Source: CAYNNP01 sp964398215 (lineage in GTDB: Bacteria > Planctomycetota > Planctomycetia > Pirellulales > Pirellulaceae). From it: a stretch of DNA of 29,128 nucleotides. Under the pieces are notes generated by a model. It was not told the DNA's origin and did no database searches. It worked only from the letters and a program-made list of their open reading frames with translations. Below, in pieces: positions 1 to 7,773 of this stretch. Position 1 is the first letter of the stretch; the number at the start of each line of letters is the position of its first letter. Position numbers and translations under genes: made by a program. The DNA is taken from positions 1 to 29,128 of the forward strand of contig CAYNNP010000055.1 of the NCBI GenBank assembly GCA_964398215.1, written 5' to 3'.

Positions 1-130
1 AATACAAGCACAAAAGTGAATGCCGCGAATGACAGTCTTCACGATGTCGCCTGGCAATCTGGAGATTCCCAGCGTTTGCTCAATCCCCGCCTTCACCGGT
101 GGGCCGGGTAGAGTAAACTTCGGTTCGTGA
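1..130. other. Window edge, possible gene fragment, strand undecided
   Basis: Two frames are open here and I cannot choose between them. On the plus strand a frame runs from base 1 to a TAG at 109-111 and could be the last 36 codons of an upstream gene. On the minus strand a frame is open from the edge up to about 177 with a possible GTG at 96-94; it would read as the first residues of a gene leaving the window. I do not recognise either peptide. Confidence 0.2.
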
Positions 131-214
131 ATGACGACGTCATTTTTTAACAGTCCCGGATTTTTCCTTGGACTTCATCATCCACAAATCTCTATTTGCA
201 TAGGTCCATATTTC

Positions 215-1486
215 GTGTCCCGAATCTTCTACGCACTCCTGCTTACCACGTCGCTTTCACCATTGCTTGTTGCCGAAGATTGGCGAGTCTGGCGCGGCCC
301 AACTTTGGACAATCACACACCCGTGTCGGCGGCCGATACGATTCCAGTGACATGGTCCAAGTCGAAGAATGTTCTTTGGCGCAGTCCAGTTGCCGGAAAG
401 TGTCATGCGACCCCAATTGTTGTTGATAAGACTATCTTCGTCCTGACCTACGAATCCGACGCCAAGACGATCTCGCTGTTGCGGTACAACCTTGACGACG
501 GCAAACAACTTGGACGTGTGGTGCTTCACGAAGACGTCAAGCTTCCGAGCTACATCCACAAGAAGAATACTTCTGCACCGGGAACTCCATCAAGTGACGG
601 CAAGACGGTTTTTGTATCTGCTCAAGTCAATGATTCAATTCAAGCTAGCGCTGTCTCGTTGGATGGTCAGATTCTATGGCAGAAAACTGTCGCTCCCTAC
701 AAAAGAAGCAGCAAGTTTTGGTTCGGCTACGGTGCATCGCCTTTACTGCTGGAGGACTCACTGGTAGTTGCTGTCGACATGGACAATGACGAAAGCGGCC
801 TGTTTGCGTTGGCGAAAGAAACCGGTAAACAAGTTTGGAAAACGCCACGCCCAAAGAAAGCCAGTTACTCGTCACCGATTCTGGCAACCGTCGATGGGCG
901 GCCGCAAATCTTGATCAGCGGCGGTTCCGAAGTGACATCATACGATCCTAGTAGCGGTGAACAAATTTGGAGTGTGGCGGCTACCAGCGACGTCACCTGC
1001 GCAACGATCGTTTGGAAAGATTCCATGGTGTTCGCCAGTGGCGGCTATCCGGATGCAGGTACTTTCGGAATTAAAGTATCAGGCAACAGCGCGAAGGTTG
1101 TCTGGGACAACAAAGCCAAGTGTTACGAGCAGTCGATGTTGATTGTTGGCGATTACTTGTACGGAATCGCTAACAGCGGTGTTGGTTATTGCTGGAGAGC
1201 ATCGGATGGAAAACAGATGTGGCGACAGCGTATGAAGGGCCCACACAGTGCTTCACCACTATTGGTTGGTGACCGTATCTATGCGTCGAACGAGCGCGGC
1301 CAAACGATGGTCTTTCGCGCTTCGCCCGATGGTTTCGAGCAGTTGGCGAACAATCAATTGGGTGACAGTTCATTTGCTTCACCGATCTACGCCGATGGTA
1401 AATTGATACTCCGTCACGCGTCCACTGAGTCCGGTGAACGAAAAGAATTCCTTTACGCAATCGGCAAGCCTAGTAGCACTCCGTGA
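215..1486 (+). CDS. Secreted PQQ-like beta-propeller repeat protein (BamB-like)
   Basis: A 423-residue protein predicted to be exported. The open frame begins at an ATG at 131, but an in-frame GTG at 215 gives a normal signal peptide (SRIFYALLLTTSLSPLLVAE) directly before the mature start DWRVWRGP, so 215 is preferred. The body is a series of beta-propeller blades with recurring Trp and G-x-x-W elements (ILWQKTV, QVWKTPR, QIWSVAA, KVVWDNK, QMWRQRM), each followed by a hydrophobic strand such as SPLLLEDSLVVAV or SPILATVDGRPQIL. This is the PQQ_2 type fold shared by BamB and quinoprotein dehydrogenases, but I see no catalytic dehydrogenase motifs. Planctomycetes carry many such proteins, usually of unknown role, probably binding or scaffolding in the periplasm. 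A different small membrane protein gene follows after 101 bp. Family is secure; function is not. Confidence 0.85.
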   Translation: MSRIFYALLLTTSLSPLLVAEDWRVWRGPTLDNHTPVSAADTIPVTWSKSKNVLWRSPVAGKCHATPIVVDKTIFVLTYESDAKTISLLRYNLDDGKQLGRVVLHEDVKLPSYIHKKNTSAPGTPSSDGKTVFVSAQVNDSIQASAVSLDGQILWQKTVAPYKRSSKFWFGYGASPLLLEDSLVVAVDMDNDESGLFALAKETGKQVWKTPRPKKASYSSPILATVDGRPQILISGGSEVTSYDPSSGEQIWSVAATSDVTCATIVWKDSMVFASGGYPDAGTFGIKVSGNSAKVVWDNKAKCYEQSMLIVGDYLYGIANSGVGYCWRASDGKQMWRQRMKGPHSASPLLVGDRIYASNERGQTMVFRASPDGFEQLANNQLGDSSFASPIYADGKLILRHASTESGERKEFLYAIGKPSSTP

Positions 1487-1587
1487 ACCGCTGCTGACGG
1501 GGCTGATGGGTAAGGATTGGTCACCAGGGTGCTTCCCTGAGTCGCAATTCGTTGTTCATGTCAAAGACTTGTTTGGTATTCACACGC

Positions 1588-2010
1588 ATGACGAATCCCT
1601 ACGCACCACCACGGAGCGAATTGCAGCCCAACTCCGATCATTCTTCGATACGCAAACGAGTGTCTCGTCCAGCGACAGCACTTATCATCATGTCATCGAT
1701 ACATGCTGTGTTTGTGACGATCCACCTTGTGTCAACGGGCATGTCTTATTTCCAGCAGATCGGCTCGGGCGTATCGTTGTTACTTACATCATTCGCAGCC
1801 GCGCAACTCTTGGGTTTGATCGTGATCTCAATTGGCGCTGCGAAGCTGGGTTTTCTCGAGTCCTATCGGATGGCGAGGATTGGATCGATTCTAGCCTGCA
1901 TTCCATTTCTGACACCGTTCATCTGGCTGGGGATACCGTTTGGAGTTTGGTCGTTGAAACTACTGAATGATCCAACCGTTCGAAAGGCATTTCCAGACGG
2001 ACTTGCATAG
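1588..2010 (+). CDS. Small integral membrane protein, function unknown
   Basis: A protein of 140 residues starting at the ATG at 1588 with MTNPYAPPRSEL, an N-terminus I associate with a family of short planctomycete membrane proteins. The open frame reaches back to 1552, but the conserved-looking N-terminus and the location argue for 1588. After a polar, Arg-rich stretch there are about three hydrophobic segments: residues ~29-53, ~60-90 (probably one long or two short helices) and ~98-122. The end is polar (NDPTVRKAFPDG). No catalytic motif is visible. A competing longer frame at 1434-1970 in another register has no membrane or domain pattern and overlaps the propeller gene, so it was rejected. 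No function is proposed. Confidence 0.65.
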   Translation: MTNPYAPPRSELQPNSDHSSIRKRVSRPATALIIMSSIHAVFVTIHLVSTGMSYFQQIGSGVSLLLTSFAAAQLLGLIVISIGAAKLGFLESYRMARIGSILACIPFLTPFIWLGIPFGVWSLKLLNDPTVRKAFPDGLA

Positions 2011-2334
2011 CGTTTTTTGCCATCAAGTTGCGAGTGTTGGGGCACATCTGAGTGGGTGATGTTAGGCCGGGTCGAGGATGCATTGCATGCTGGAATAGCG
2101 TAAACGTCTCCACTGTGTCGCCAAGATTTCGCCGCCAATGACGATGTTACTTGCGTCTAAAGTTTCGGCAACTGCAGCGTTTGCTCGGTCCGGCTACGAA
2201 AAATCGCAACGTCAAAACGCGTAAGCCCGAGCGAAATCCTTGAGCGCCGGGTTTCCTGTGCGAACCGTTTCGGCGCTGCTGCGTAATACTGCTGTTGAGT
2301 CGTTCGGATCACGAAACATCGCAGGGCCGCGCTG
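2011..2334. other. 324-bp intergenic region with one strong hairpin
   Basis: No coding frame with a recognisable protein was found. The notable element is an imperfect inverted repeat at 2243-2277: outer arms AGCGCCG (2243-2249) and CGGCGCT (2271-2277), inner arms GGTT (2250-2253) and AACC (2263-2266), with a 4-nt bulge on the 3' side and a 9-nt loop. It ends 57 nt before the ATG of the DUF2306 gene. It has no T-run after it, so it may be a leader structure, an attenuator, or a remnant repeat unit rather than a terminator. Confidence 0.4.
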
Positions 2335-3021
2335 ATGCGTCGATTGAGTTTGCTGCAACGAATTACGATTTGCGCTTCGCTGGTTGTGATGCTGCGATTG
2401 TTTGTTCAGATTTTGCGAGAGTACCGCTGGTACTTTCCTGGACCGAATTTTGCACAATCGGATTTTCTGATTGGACGTGAATCTCGTTTTGATGCTGTCT
2501 ATTCGGCTGCTTTTTATGCTCACATTGTCGCGTCGCCCATCGCGCTTTTACTGGGAGCATTTTTGGTTTTCGCCGGATCGCGTGCCAAGTATCGAAATGC
2601 ACATCGCTTGATGGGCCGTTTCCAAATAGCACTCGTGTTGCTTGCCGTTGTCCCCAGCGGCTTGGTCATGGCTGGTTCAGCCTATACCGGACCAATCGCG
2701 GGGCTCGGATTTGCGTTTCAAGCGATTGCCGTTGGTGGCTGTGCAGTTGCGTCAGTTTTCTATGCGATCAAAGGAAAGATCTCGGTGCATCAAGCTTGGG
2801 CAACTAGGTGCTTCGTTCTACTGTGCTCGCCACTGCTGTTGCGTTTGATATCGGGTGTCGCTGTTACGTTGGACCTGGAAAACCATGACTGGGTTTACCA
2901 AGCCAATGCATGGTTCAGCTGGGTGGTCCCACTTGCGTGCCTTGAGTTCTGTCATCTTCGAAAGCGACGTTCCGACCAAGTGTTGAATGTCCATCCCTAT
3001 TTACCGGAGTCTGCTAGATGA
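2335..3021 (+). CDS. DUF2306 family membrane protein
   Basis: A 228-residue multi-pass protein. Hydrophobic segments lie at about residues 8-27, 60-82, 97-117, 123-145, 158-178 and 188-206. The first conserved block (FYAHIVASPIALLLGAF, then AHRLMGRFQ) and the later HQAWATRCF segment match the pattern of DUF2306, in which His residues at helix ends and an H-x-x-x-GR motif recur. The biochemical role of the family is not established. The start is the ATG at 2335; a weak AGGG lies about 10 nt upstream. The stop overlaps the start of the next gene (ATGA at 3018-3021), so the two genes are probably translationally coupled, although no functional link between DUF2306 and DUF1559 proteins is obvious. 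Confidence 0.75.
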   Translation: MRRLSLLQRITICASLVVMLRLFVQILREYRWYFPGPNFAQSDFLIGRESRFDAVYSAAFYAHIVASPIALLLGAFLVFAGSRAKYRNAHRLMGRFQIALVLLAVVPSGLVMAGSAYTGPIAGLGFAFQAIAVGGCAVASVFYAIKGKISVHQAWATRCFVLLCSPLLLRLISGVAVTLDLENHDWVYQANAWFSWVVPLACLEFCHLRKRRSDQVLNVHPYLPESAR

Positions 3022-4082
3022 AACGCTTACCAAACTGTCGTATCGCTCTGACTTTGGTCGAAGTATTGGTCACGTTGGCTGTGATTGGAATTGTCGTCGG
3101 TGCGTTTTTGATTCCTGGAACTCGTGGGGCCAGAGAAGCAGCTCGCAGAATGTCCTGCTCTGGTCAATTGAAGCAGATCGGGCTTGCACTACACAACTAT
3201 CATTCTACGCACAAGTTTCTGCCTCCGCTTGCCGGTGGAACCGAGGCGAATCGATACCGGCTGAGTGGATTGGTCGCTTTGACTCCATTCCTCCAGCAGC
3301 AGCATCTGTGGGAGCAACTGACCGGTGAATTGGCAATTGGTTCGGTTGTCTATCCGCCAATGGGTCCGCATACCTTCGACCCCAACTACACACCTTGGCA
3401 AACTCAGATTGCGACCTATCAATGTCCGAGCACCCCGACCGAAAACGGCCAGTTTGGTACAACCAACTACGCGTTTTCGATAGGTGACACGGCCCGAATG
3501 CTGCATGACAAGAGCAAGCCTGGTCGTGGGATGTTTCACTTTGGCATCCGTCGACAGTTCAAAAACGTACAGGACGGGCTTAGTCATACGATTGCGATGT
3601 GCGAGATACCGCACGCTAAATCGAAAGAGGTTCGCGGTCAGTTTGCCATCTTGCAATCTGCTGAACTCCTGGACTCTCCTAGCCTTAGCAATAGCGCCAT
3701 TGATTCCGAATCTACCTTGTACTACGCGAAGGAAGTACGGCTTGGAGAATTCGGTCGTGGTGGTGTTTGGGCGGATGGTGCGGCAGGGCACAGTATGGTG
3801 AACACCATCCTGCCCCCCAATGGCCCAAGTTGCTTAATTGGATCGGGTGCGGCTTCCGATGGCATCCTCAGTGCTGGAAGTTTTCATCAAGGCGGTGGTC
3901 ATGTTTTGATGGGCGACGGTGCGGTGATCTTCATGACAGATAGCGTCGATGCTGGGGATTCTTCTTTGCCGACTTACGATCAAACTGCCAAAGACATTGT
4001 TCCGGCTAGTCCCTACGGATTGTGGGGCGCGTTGGGAACCATTGGATCAGCAGAACAAATCGAAGAACAGCTGAACCAGTGA
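3018..4082 (+). CDS. DUF1559 prepilin-like protein
   Basis: A 354-residue protein with a type IV pilin-like N-terminus: short basic leader MKRLPNCR, then LTLVEVLVTLAVIGIVVGAF with the glutamate typical of position 5 of mature pilins. The region just after it (AARRMSCSGQLKQIGLALHNY, shown here only in part by its MSCSGQLKQIGLALHNYH core) is the hallmark of DUF1559 (SBP_bac_10), a family strongly expanded in planctomycetes. The C-terminus carries the H-x-G-G-H-V-L-M-GDG block of the family at about residues 288-306. Members are thought to be processed by a prepilin peptidase and displayed in the envelope, but the role is unproven. The cleavage context is CRIALTLVE rather than the usual G-F, which may affect processing. 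The gene abuts the convergent coiled-coil gene with no bases between the stop codons. Confidence 0.88.
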   Translation: MKRLPNCRIALTLVEVLVTLAVIGIVVGAFLIPGTRGAREAARRMSCSGQLKQIGLALHNYHSTHKFLPPLAGGTEANRYRLSGLVALTPFLQQQHLWEQLTGELAIGSVVYPPMGPHTFDPNYTPWQTQIATYQCPSTPTENGQFGTTNYAFSIGDTARMLHDKSKPGRGMFHFGIRRQFKNVQDGLSHTIAMCEIPHAKSKEVRGQFAILQSAELLDSPSLSNSAIDSESTLYYAKEVRLGEFGRGGVWADGAAGHSMVNTILPPNGPSCLIGSGAASDGILSAGSFHQGGGHVLMGDGAVIFMTDSVDAGDSSLPTYDQTAKDIVPASPYGLWGALGTIGSAEQIEEQLNQ

Positions 4083-6632
4083 CTATCTTTTAAACCATCG
4101 ACGTTTCGAATAGCACTTTCGGAATGCATCGAACACGACAGGATGGTCGTACTTTTCCAGCATTTCAAAAAAATCATCCATGCTGCCGTGTCGAATCACG
4201 TCTCGCTCGGCTGATGTGGTTGGGGTGACCCACAGTAGATTTAGCGGATCATCGTGGACTTGGATTCGATCTTTGATTCGAAAGTCATCTTGGACGCTTG
4301 GTACCAAGAATACGAAACCGTCCAACACTGATCGATCGGTAATCGCTTGAGGCGGGTTCCCGTTGTTGATGGTCGTGCCGTACTCGAAAGTCACTTCACG
4401 TTGCTTGGGGACTTGCGACAGCGAATGCATGATCTCCATGCACAAATGATCTTCTGAACTGACATACATGATCAGTTCCGCGCGGGCGCTCGAGCGATCT
4501 TTGGTGGGCATGCGATAGTCGCTCATGCCGTTGGTGACTAGCGTCAAGAATGGGCGCGTTGGAACCGGCGGGTGAATACTAACCTGTATCGAAGCAGCCG
4601 CGTTTGTCTCAACCCGCAGCGGTTCACCAAACATGCGGTCCAGCTCTGCGCGACGGATCTGCATATAATCAACCGGTGCGACGGCGGAGATGGCAGGCCT
4701 GACTTCCATGGATGGAGGCTGGAAGGGTTTCATCCGGATGGTCGGCGAGTCGCTGATGGGAACGGTTTTCTGTAATTGCCCCAACGCTGCGCTAGCATCA
4801 GTTGTCGTGGCTGGCTGTTCTGCACCCGGTAGCGGTGGCAGGACGGCAGCCTTGCGTTTGTCGGCAGGCTCTGGAGTTTCTATTGGTGAAGTTTGCAGTG
4901 CAGCAATCTGATCAACTGTCGGAACGCCCGATGGAAGCCCCGTGAGGCTGCCCTCGCGGCGGCGCACTTCGATCTCGCGCTCTGACAAGAACGACTCTCT
5001 GCGTGACAATAACAGTTCGCTGTTGGCCACCTCCGTATCACGCACCTGCAGCTCAGCCGTTCGTTTAGCGATCTCGGTTTCTTTGTGCTCAGCCAGTAAT
5101 TCTCGTTCTTCGATCTCGCGAATACGATCTAACAAACTCCGTTCGTTTTGCTCCAGCTTCTCAGTCCGCTCTGCTAACTCGGCTTGAATCTGTTCGCATG
5201 ATTCGCGACTCGCTGCAATTTCGGTTTCCGCCTGCTTCACCTCCGTTTCTCGTAGGTCCAGGTCATTCTGGAGTTCCACGGCGCTACTGTGTTGCAGTTC
5301 ACATTCTTCCGATTTTTGTTTCAGTTCGTCTTCTTTTTTCGCCAGCTCATCGGCTTGTTCGTCCAGTGACTTCTGCGAGGCATCCAACTGCTCTTGCCGG
5401 TCTCCAAGCTCTTTTTCTCGTTCTTCGAGTTCGGTCTCGGCTTCTGACACGCTGGATTCGCGTTTCGTTAAGGCCGATTCTCTTTCTGACAACGAAGCCT
5501 CGCGTTCTGCAATGGATGTTTCCAGTTCATTGCATTTTGTTTCACGTTCATTGGATTCCGCTTCGCGCCCAGCCAACACATTTTCGCGGTCGGCAAAGCA
5601 AGCCTCTTTTTCTTCAATGCCCGCGATTCGCTGTTGGAATTCTTCCTCGCGAGATGTCAGGTCACCCAATTGCAACGCTAAGTTTTGTTCCTGATCCGTG
5701 ATCGCCGACAATTTGAGTTGAAAGCTCTTTTCATGTTCGGATTCAAGTGAGGCAGATCTCGCGTCCAGCTCTTGTTCAAGTTGCCCCAAACTCTCTTCGC
5801 GTTCTTGAAGCGATTGCTCAAGTTTTGCTAGTTCATCTTGTTGAGATGCAAGTTGTTCCTGAAGTGCTTTTGACTCTTCTGCAGTTTCAAGGTCGCGTTG
5901 CTCGAACTCAGCTACACGTTTGGAAAGCGTTTGCTCTCGTTCTTCCAGTTCCAGTTGCTGCTGCGCCAACGACTGTTGTTTTTTTTCAAACTCCTGAACT
6001 TCGCTTTCAAATTCGGTCTGCTTTTGCGTCAGTGCCGCCTGCTGCTCGGCCAGTTGCTGCTGAGCCTCATTGTCCTGCTGAACCTGTGTGTCCGCGATCT
6101 GATCTTTTTCTGCCTTGATTTGTTCATTGTCAGCACTGATCTGTTCTTGCTGTCGCAGCAATGCTTGCTCGCGACGTTCCAGTTTTTCTTCGCGGCTGTC
6201 TAGCGTGAGTGCAGCGCGCGAAAGAGTTTCATCAATTTGATCAAGATCCTCTTTGCGCTGTCGAAGCAGTTGCTCTCGCGCATCGAGATCAGCTTTCAGA
6301 TCTTCGACCGGTGCTGCGGAATCATCATTCGTTTCGGATTGCATTCCGAATGGTTGAAAACTAACGGATGCGGGGGTCGCCATTGCAGAATTGGGCACAA
6401 CAGATGGCTCTATATTCGCCTGCGCAGGCACCTCACTTGCAAAGTGCAATCCACGAAGCCGCTTAGCCTTTACCCAACGGGAACCATCACGCGTGATCGC
6501 GGTAATAGGCGTGATCTTTTGTTTGTCTGCAAACGCCTGAAGCTGGTCGACCGTAAACGGTCCCTTCTTTCCTGAGCTAGTTTTGATGTACCAATGGTGA
6601 TGCATCGCGGTGGGATCCGACGTAACCGACAT
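4083..6632 (-). CDS. GYF_2-like / long coiled-coil / SUFU-domain protein
   Basis: An 849-residue protein with three parts. Residues ~12-64 form a GYF_2/DUF4339-like domain (HHWYIKTSSGKKGPFTVDQL, later DGSRWVKAKRL). Residues ~110-590 are an almost uninterrupted Glu/Gln/Arg-rich coiled coil with repeating E-R-E-x-x-L units. A Pro-rich linker follows. Residues ~690-840 match the SUFU (suppressor of fused) domain: RPFLTLVTNGMSDYRMP, ARAELIMYVS, EYGTTINNGNPP, DGFVFLVPS and LLWVTPTTSAERD. Bacterial SUFU domains are best known as immunity proteins of polymorphic toxins, normally as short stand-alone proteins. This architecture therefore looks structural or adaptor-like. No signal peptide or membrane helix is seen, so it is probably cytoplasmic. 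The open frame begins at a TTG at 6638, but the ATG at 6632 is preferred; the ATG at 6605 is possible. The domain calls are by eye. Confidence 0.8.
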   Translation of the reverse strand: MSVTSDPTAMHHHWYIKTSSGKKGPFTVDQLQAFADKQKITPITAITRDGSRWVKAKRLRGLHFASEVPAQANIEPSVVPNSAMATPASVSFQPFGMQSETNDDSAAPVEDLKADLDAREQLLRQRKEDLDQIDETLSRAALTLDSREEKLERREQALLRQQEQISADNEQIKAEKDQIADTQVQQDNEAQQQLAEQQAALTQKQTEFESEVQEFEKKQQSLAQQQLELEEREQTLSKRVAEFEQRDLETAEESKALQEQLASQQDELAKLEQSLQEREESLGQLEQELDARSASLESEHEKSFQLKLSAITDQEQNLALQLGDLTSREEEFQQRIAGIEEKEACFADRENVLAGREAESNERETKCNELETSIAEREASLSERESALTKRESSVSEAETELEEREKELGDRQEQLDASQKSLDEQADELAKKEDELKQKSEECELQHSSAVELQNDLDLRETEVKQAETEIAASRESCEQIQAELAERTEKLEQNERSLLDRIREIEERELLAEHKETEIAKRTAELQVRDTEVANSELLLSRRESFLSEREIEVRRREGSLTGLPSGVPTVDQIAALQTSPIETPEPADKRKAAVLPPLPGAEQPATTTDASAALGQLQKTVPISDSPTIRMKPFQPPSMEVRPAISAVAPVDYMQIRRAELDRMFGEPLRVETNAAASIQVSIHPPVPTRPFLTLVTNGMSDYRMPTKDRSSARAELIMYVSSEDHLCMEIMHSLSQVPKQREVTFEYGTTINNGNPPQAITDRSVLDGFVFLVPSVQDDFRIKDRIQVHDDPLNLLWVTPTTSAERDVIRHGSMDDFFEMLEKYDHPVVFDAFRKCYSKRRWFKR

Positions 6633-6784
6633 GACCAAACAAAAAGCCTAAACTTTGGAGTAGATGATTTGCCTACGGGTCCAAATCGTAGGGTTTCTTG
6701 CTCAATAAGTCGAATGGTTTTAGTTCTGGCCCGCCTGAGCACCAAAAACTTGCCTGATCGGTAAAGTTTCTCTAACAAATCGAC
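6633..6784 (-). promoter_or_regulatory. Leader with two mutually exclusive hairpins (candidate)
   Basis: Between the ABC ATPase stop and the coiled-coil start, four short blocks at 6666-6692 are arranged GATTTG, CCTAC, spacer, CAAATC, GTAGG. The first pairs with the third and the second with the fourth. With no bases between neighbouring blocks, both stems are unlikely to form together, so they would compete. The element lies about 34-60 nt upstream of the ATG at 6632. It could be chance. Confidence 0.25.
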
Positions 6785-7723
6785 TTACATTCGCGTACTG
6801 GTGCCTTTGGTCAGAGCCATGAAAGCGGACTCTAGATCCAGTTCTTCTTCGCTGAATCGACGCAAATTGATTCCGTTTTCGATCAAGATTTTGGGGAGAT
6901 CGCTGTAATCTTCAACATTTGATTTCAATACAACGCGAACGGCCCCATCACCGGGTTCGCAGCCTTGAACCATGTCATTGGACTGAAGCAGGCTCGCAAC
7001 TTTCTCAAGCTGATCCCGTTGTGTCGTTTCGATCACCAGCACCGTGTGTTGGCGAACCATTTTGATTACTTCTGCCTTAGTAGCATTCTGTTTCAGTTCA
7101 CCCTTATCGATGATCCCAACTTTGTTACAAACATCGGCAAGCTCTGGCAAAATGTGACTGCTAACGATGACTGTTTTTCCAAGCTCTCCTAGTTTGCGGA
7201 GCAAATTCCGCATTTCGATCCGCGCACGTGGGTCCAAGCCCGATAACGGTTCGTCCAGCAATAAAACCTGTGGGTCGTGCAACAGTGTGCGAGCCAAACC
7301 GAGACGTTGTGTCTGGCCACGTGAAAGTGTGTTGGCGTAGGCATCACGTTTAAAATCCAAGTCAACGACGTCCAGCATTTCGTTGACGCGTTTCTTGCGA
7401 GCTTCGCCCTTGATTCGGTAGGACGCCGCAAAAAACTCCAGATATTCGACAACTGTCATGTCGTCATAGACACCAAAGAAATCTGGCATGTAGCCAACCA
7501 ATCGGCGAATTTCTTTTGGCGCCGTGTGGACACTGTGGTCACAAACGTACGCTTCCCCCCAACTAGGTTCGAGCAACGTCGCAATGATTCGCATCGTTGT
7601 CGTCTTGCCTGCACCGTTAGGGCCGATGAAGCCGAACAAGTCGCCAGGTTCCAAGTTCAAATCAATGGCTTTGATCGCAAATGCATCGCCATACTTTTTC
7701 GTTAAGTCAACTGTCTTGATCAC
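6785..7723 (-). CDS. ABC transporter ATP-binding protein (ABC-2/NatA-like)
   Basis: A 312-residue nucleotide-binding subunit. Walker A is GPNGAGKTTT (~34-43), the Q-loop region is YMPDFFGVYDD, the signature is LSRGQTQRLGLA (a variant of LSGGQ with R for the first G), Walker B is VLLLDEP with LSGLDPRAR after it, and the switch His is in VSSHILPEL. A C-terminal extension of about 90 residues is typical of ABC-2 exporter ATPases such as NatA, CcmA and GldA. The start is a GTG at 7723, the only credible initiator after an in-frame stop just upstream. The gene begins 50 bp after the 746-residue membrane protein gene and is likely co-transcribed with it. No ABC-2 permease gene is present on either side, so the partner is either the upstream membrane protein or encoded elsewhere. 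Confidence 0.92.
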   Translation of the reverse strand: MIKTVDLTKKYGDAFAIKAIDLNLEPGDLFGFIGPNGAGKTTTMRIIATLLEPSWGEAYVCDHSVHTAPKEIRRLVGYMPDFFGVYDDMTVVEYLEFFAASYRIKGEARKKRVNEMLDVVDLDFKRDAYANTLSRGQTQRLGLARTLLHDPQVLLLDEPLSGLDPRARIEMRNLLRKLGELGKTVIVSSHILPELADVCNKVGIIDKGELKQNATKAEVIKMVRQHTVLVIETTQRDQLEKVASLLQSNDMVQGCEPGDGAVRVVLKSNVEDYSDLPKILIENGINLRRFSEEELDLESAFMALTKGTSTRM

Positions 7724-7773
7724 GGCGTACTTGGGATTCTAATGGAGTTGTAAAACATGTGACGTGCTATTGT

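Noticed and set aside
1434..1970. 178-codon open frame, plus strand
   Set aside because: It overlaps the propeller gene end and runs in another register of the MTNPYAPP membrane-protein gene, with no recognisable domain or hydrophobic pattern.
3189..3791. 200-codon minus-strand frame opposite the DUF1559 gene
   Set aside because: It is antisense to a secure gene and its product is basic and featureless.
5747..6200. DNA tandem repeat in the coiled-coil gene
   Set aside because: The repetition is at the level of degenerate heptads and E-R-E units in protein; I saw no exact DNA repeat array.
5198..6203. Several plus-strand open frames of 100-170 codons opposite the coiled-coil gene
   Set aside because: They arise because the reverse complement of Glu/Gln/Arg-rich repeats has few stops; the products are Ser/Arg/Leu-rich with no domain.
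4083..6632. Polymorphic toxin immunity locus
   Set aside because: A SUFU domain is present, but there is no toxin, secretion-marker domain or array of small immunity genes nearby.
6666..6692. H-type pseudoknot
   Set aside because: The order of arms fits, but the connecting loops would have zero length, so both stems are unlikely to form at once; competing hairpins are more likely.
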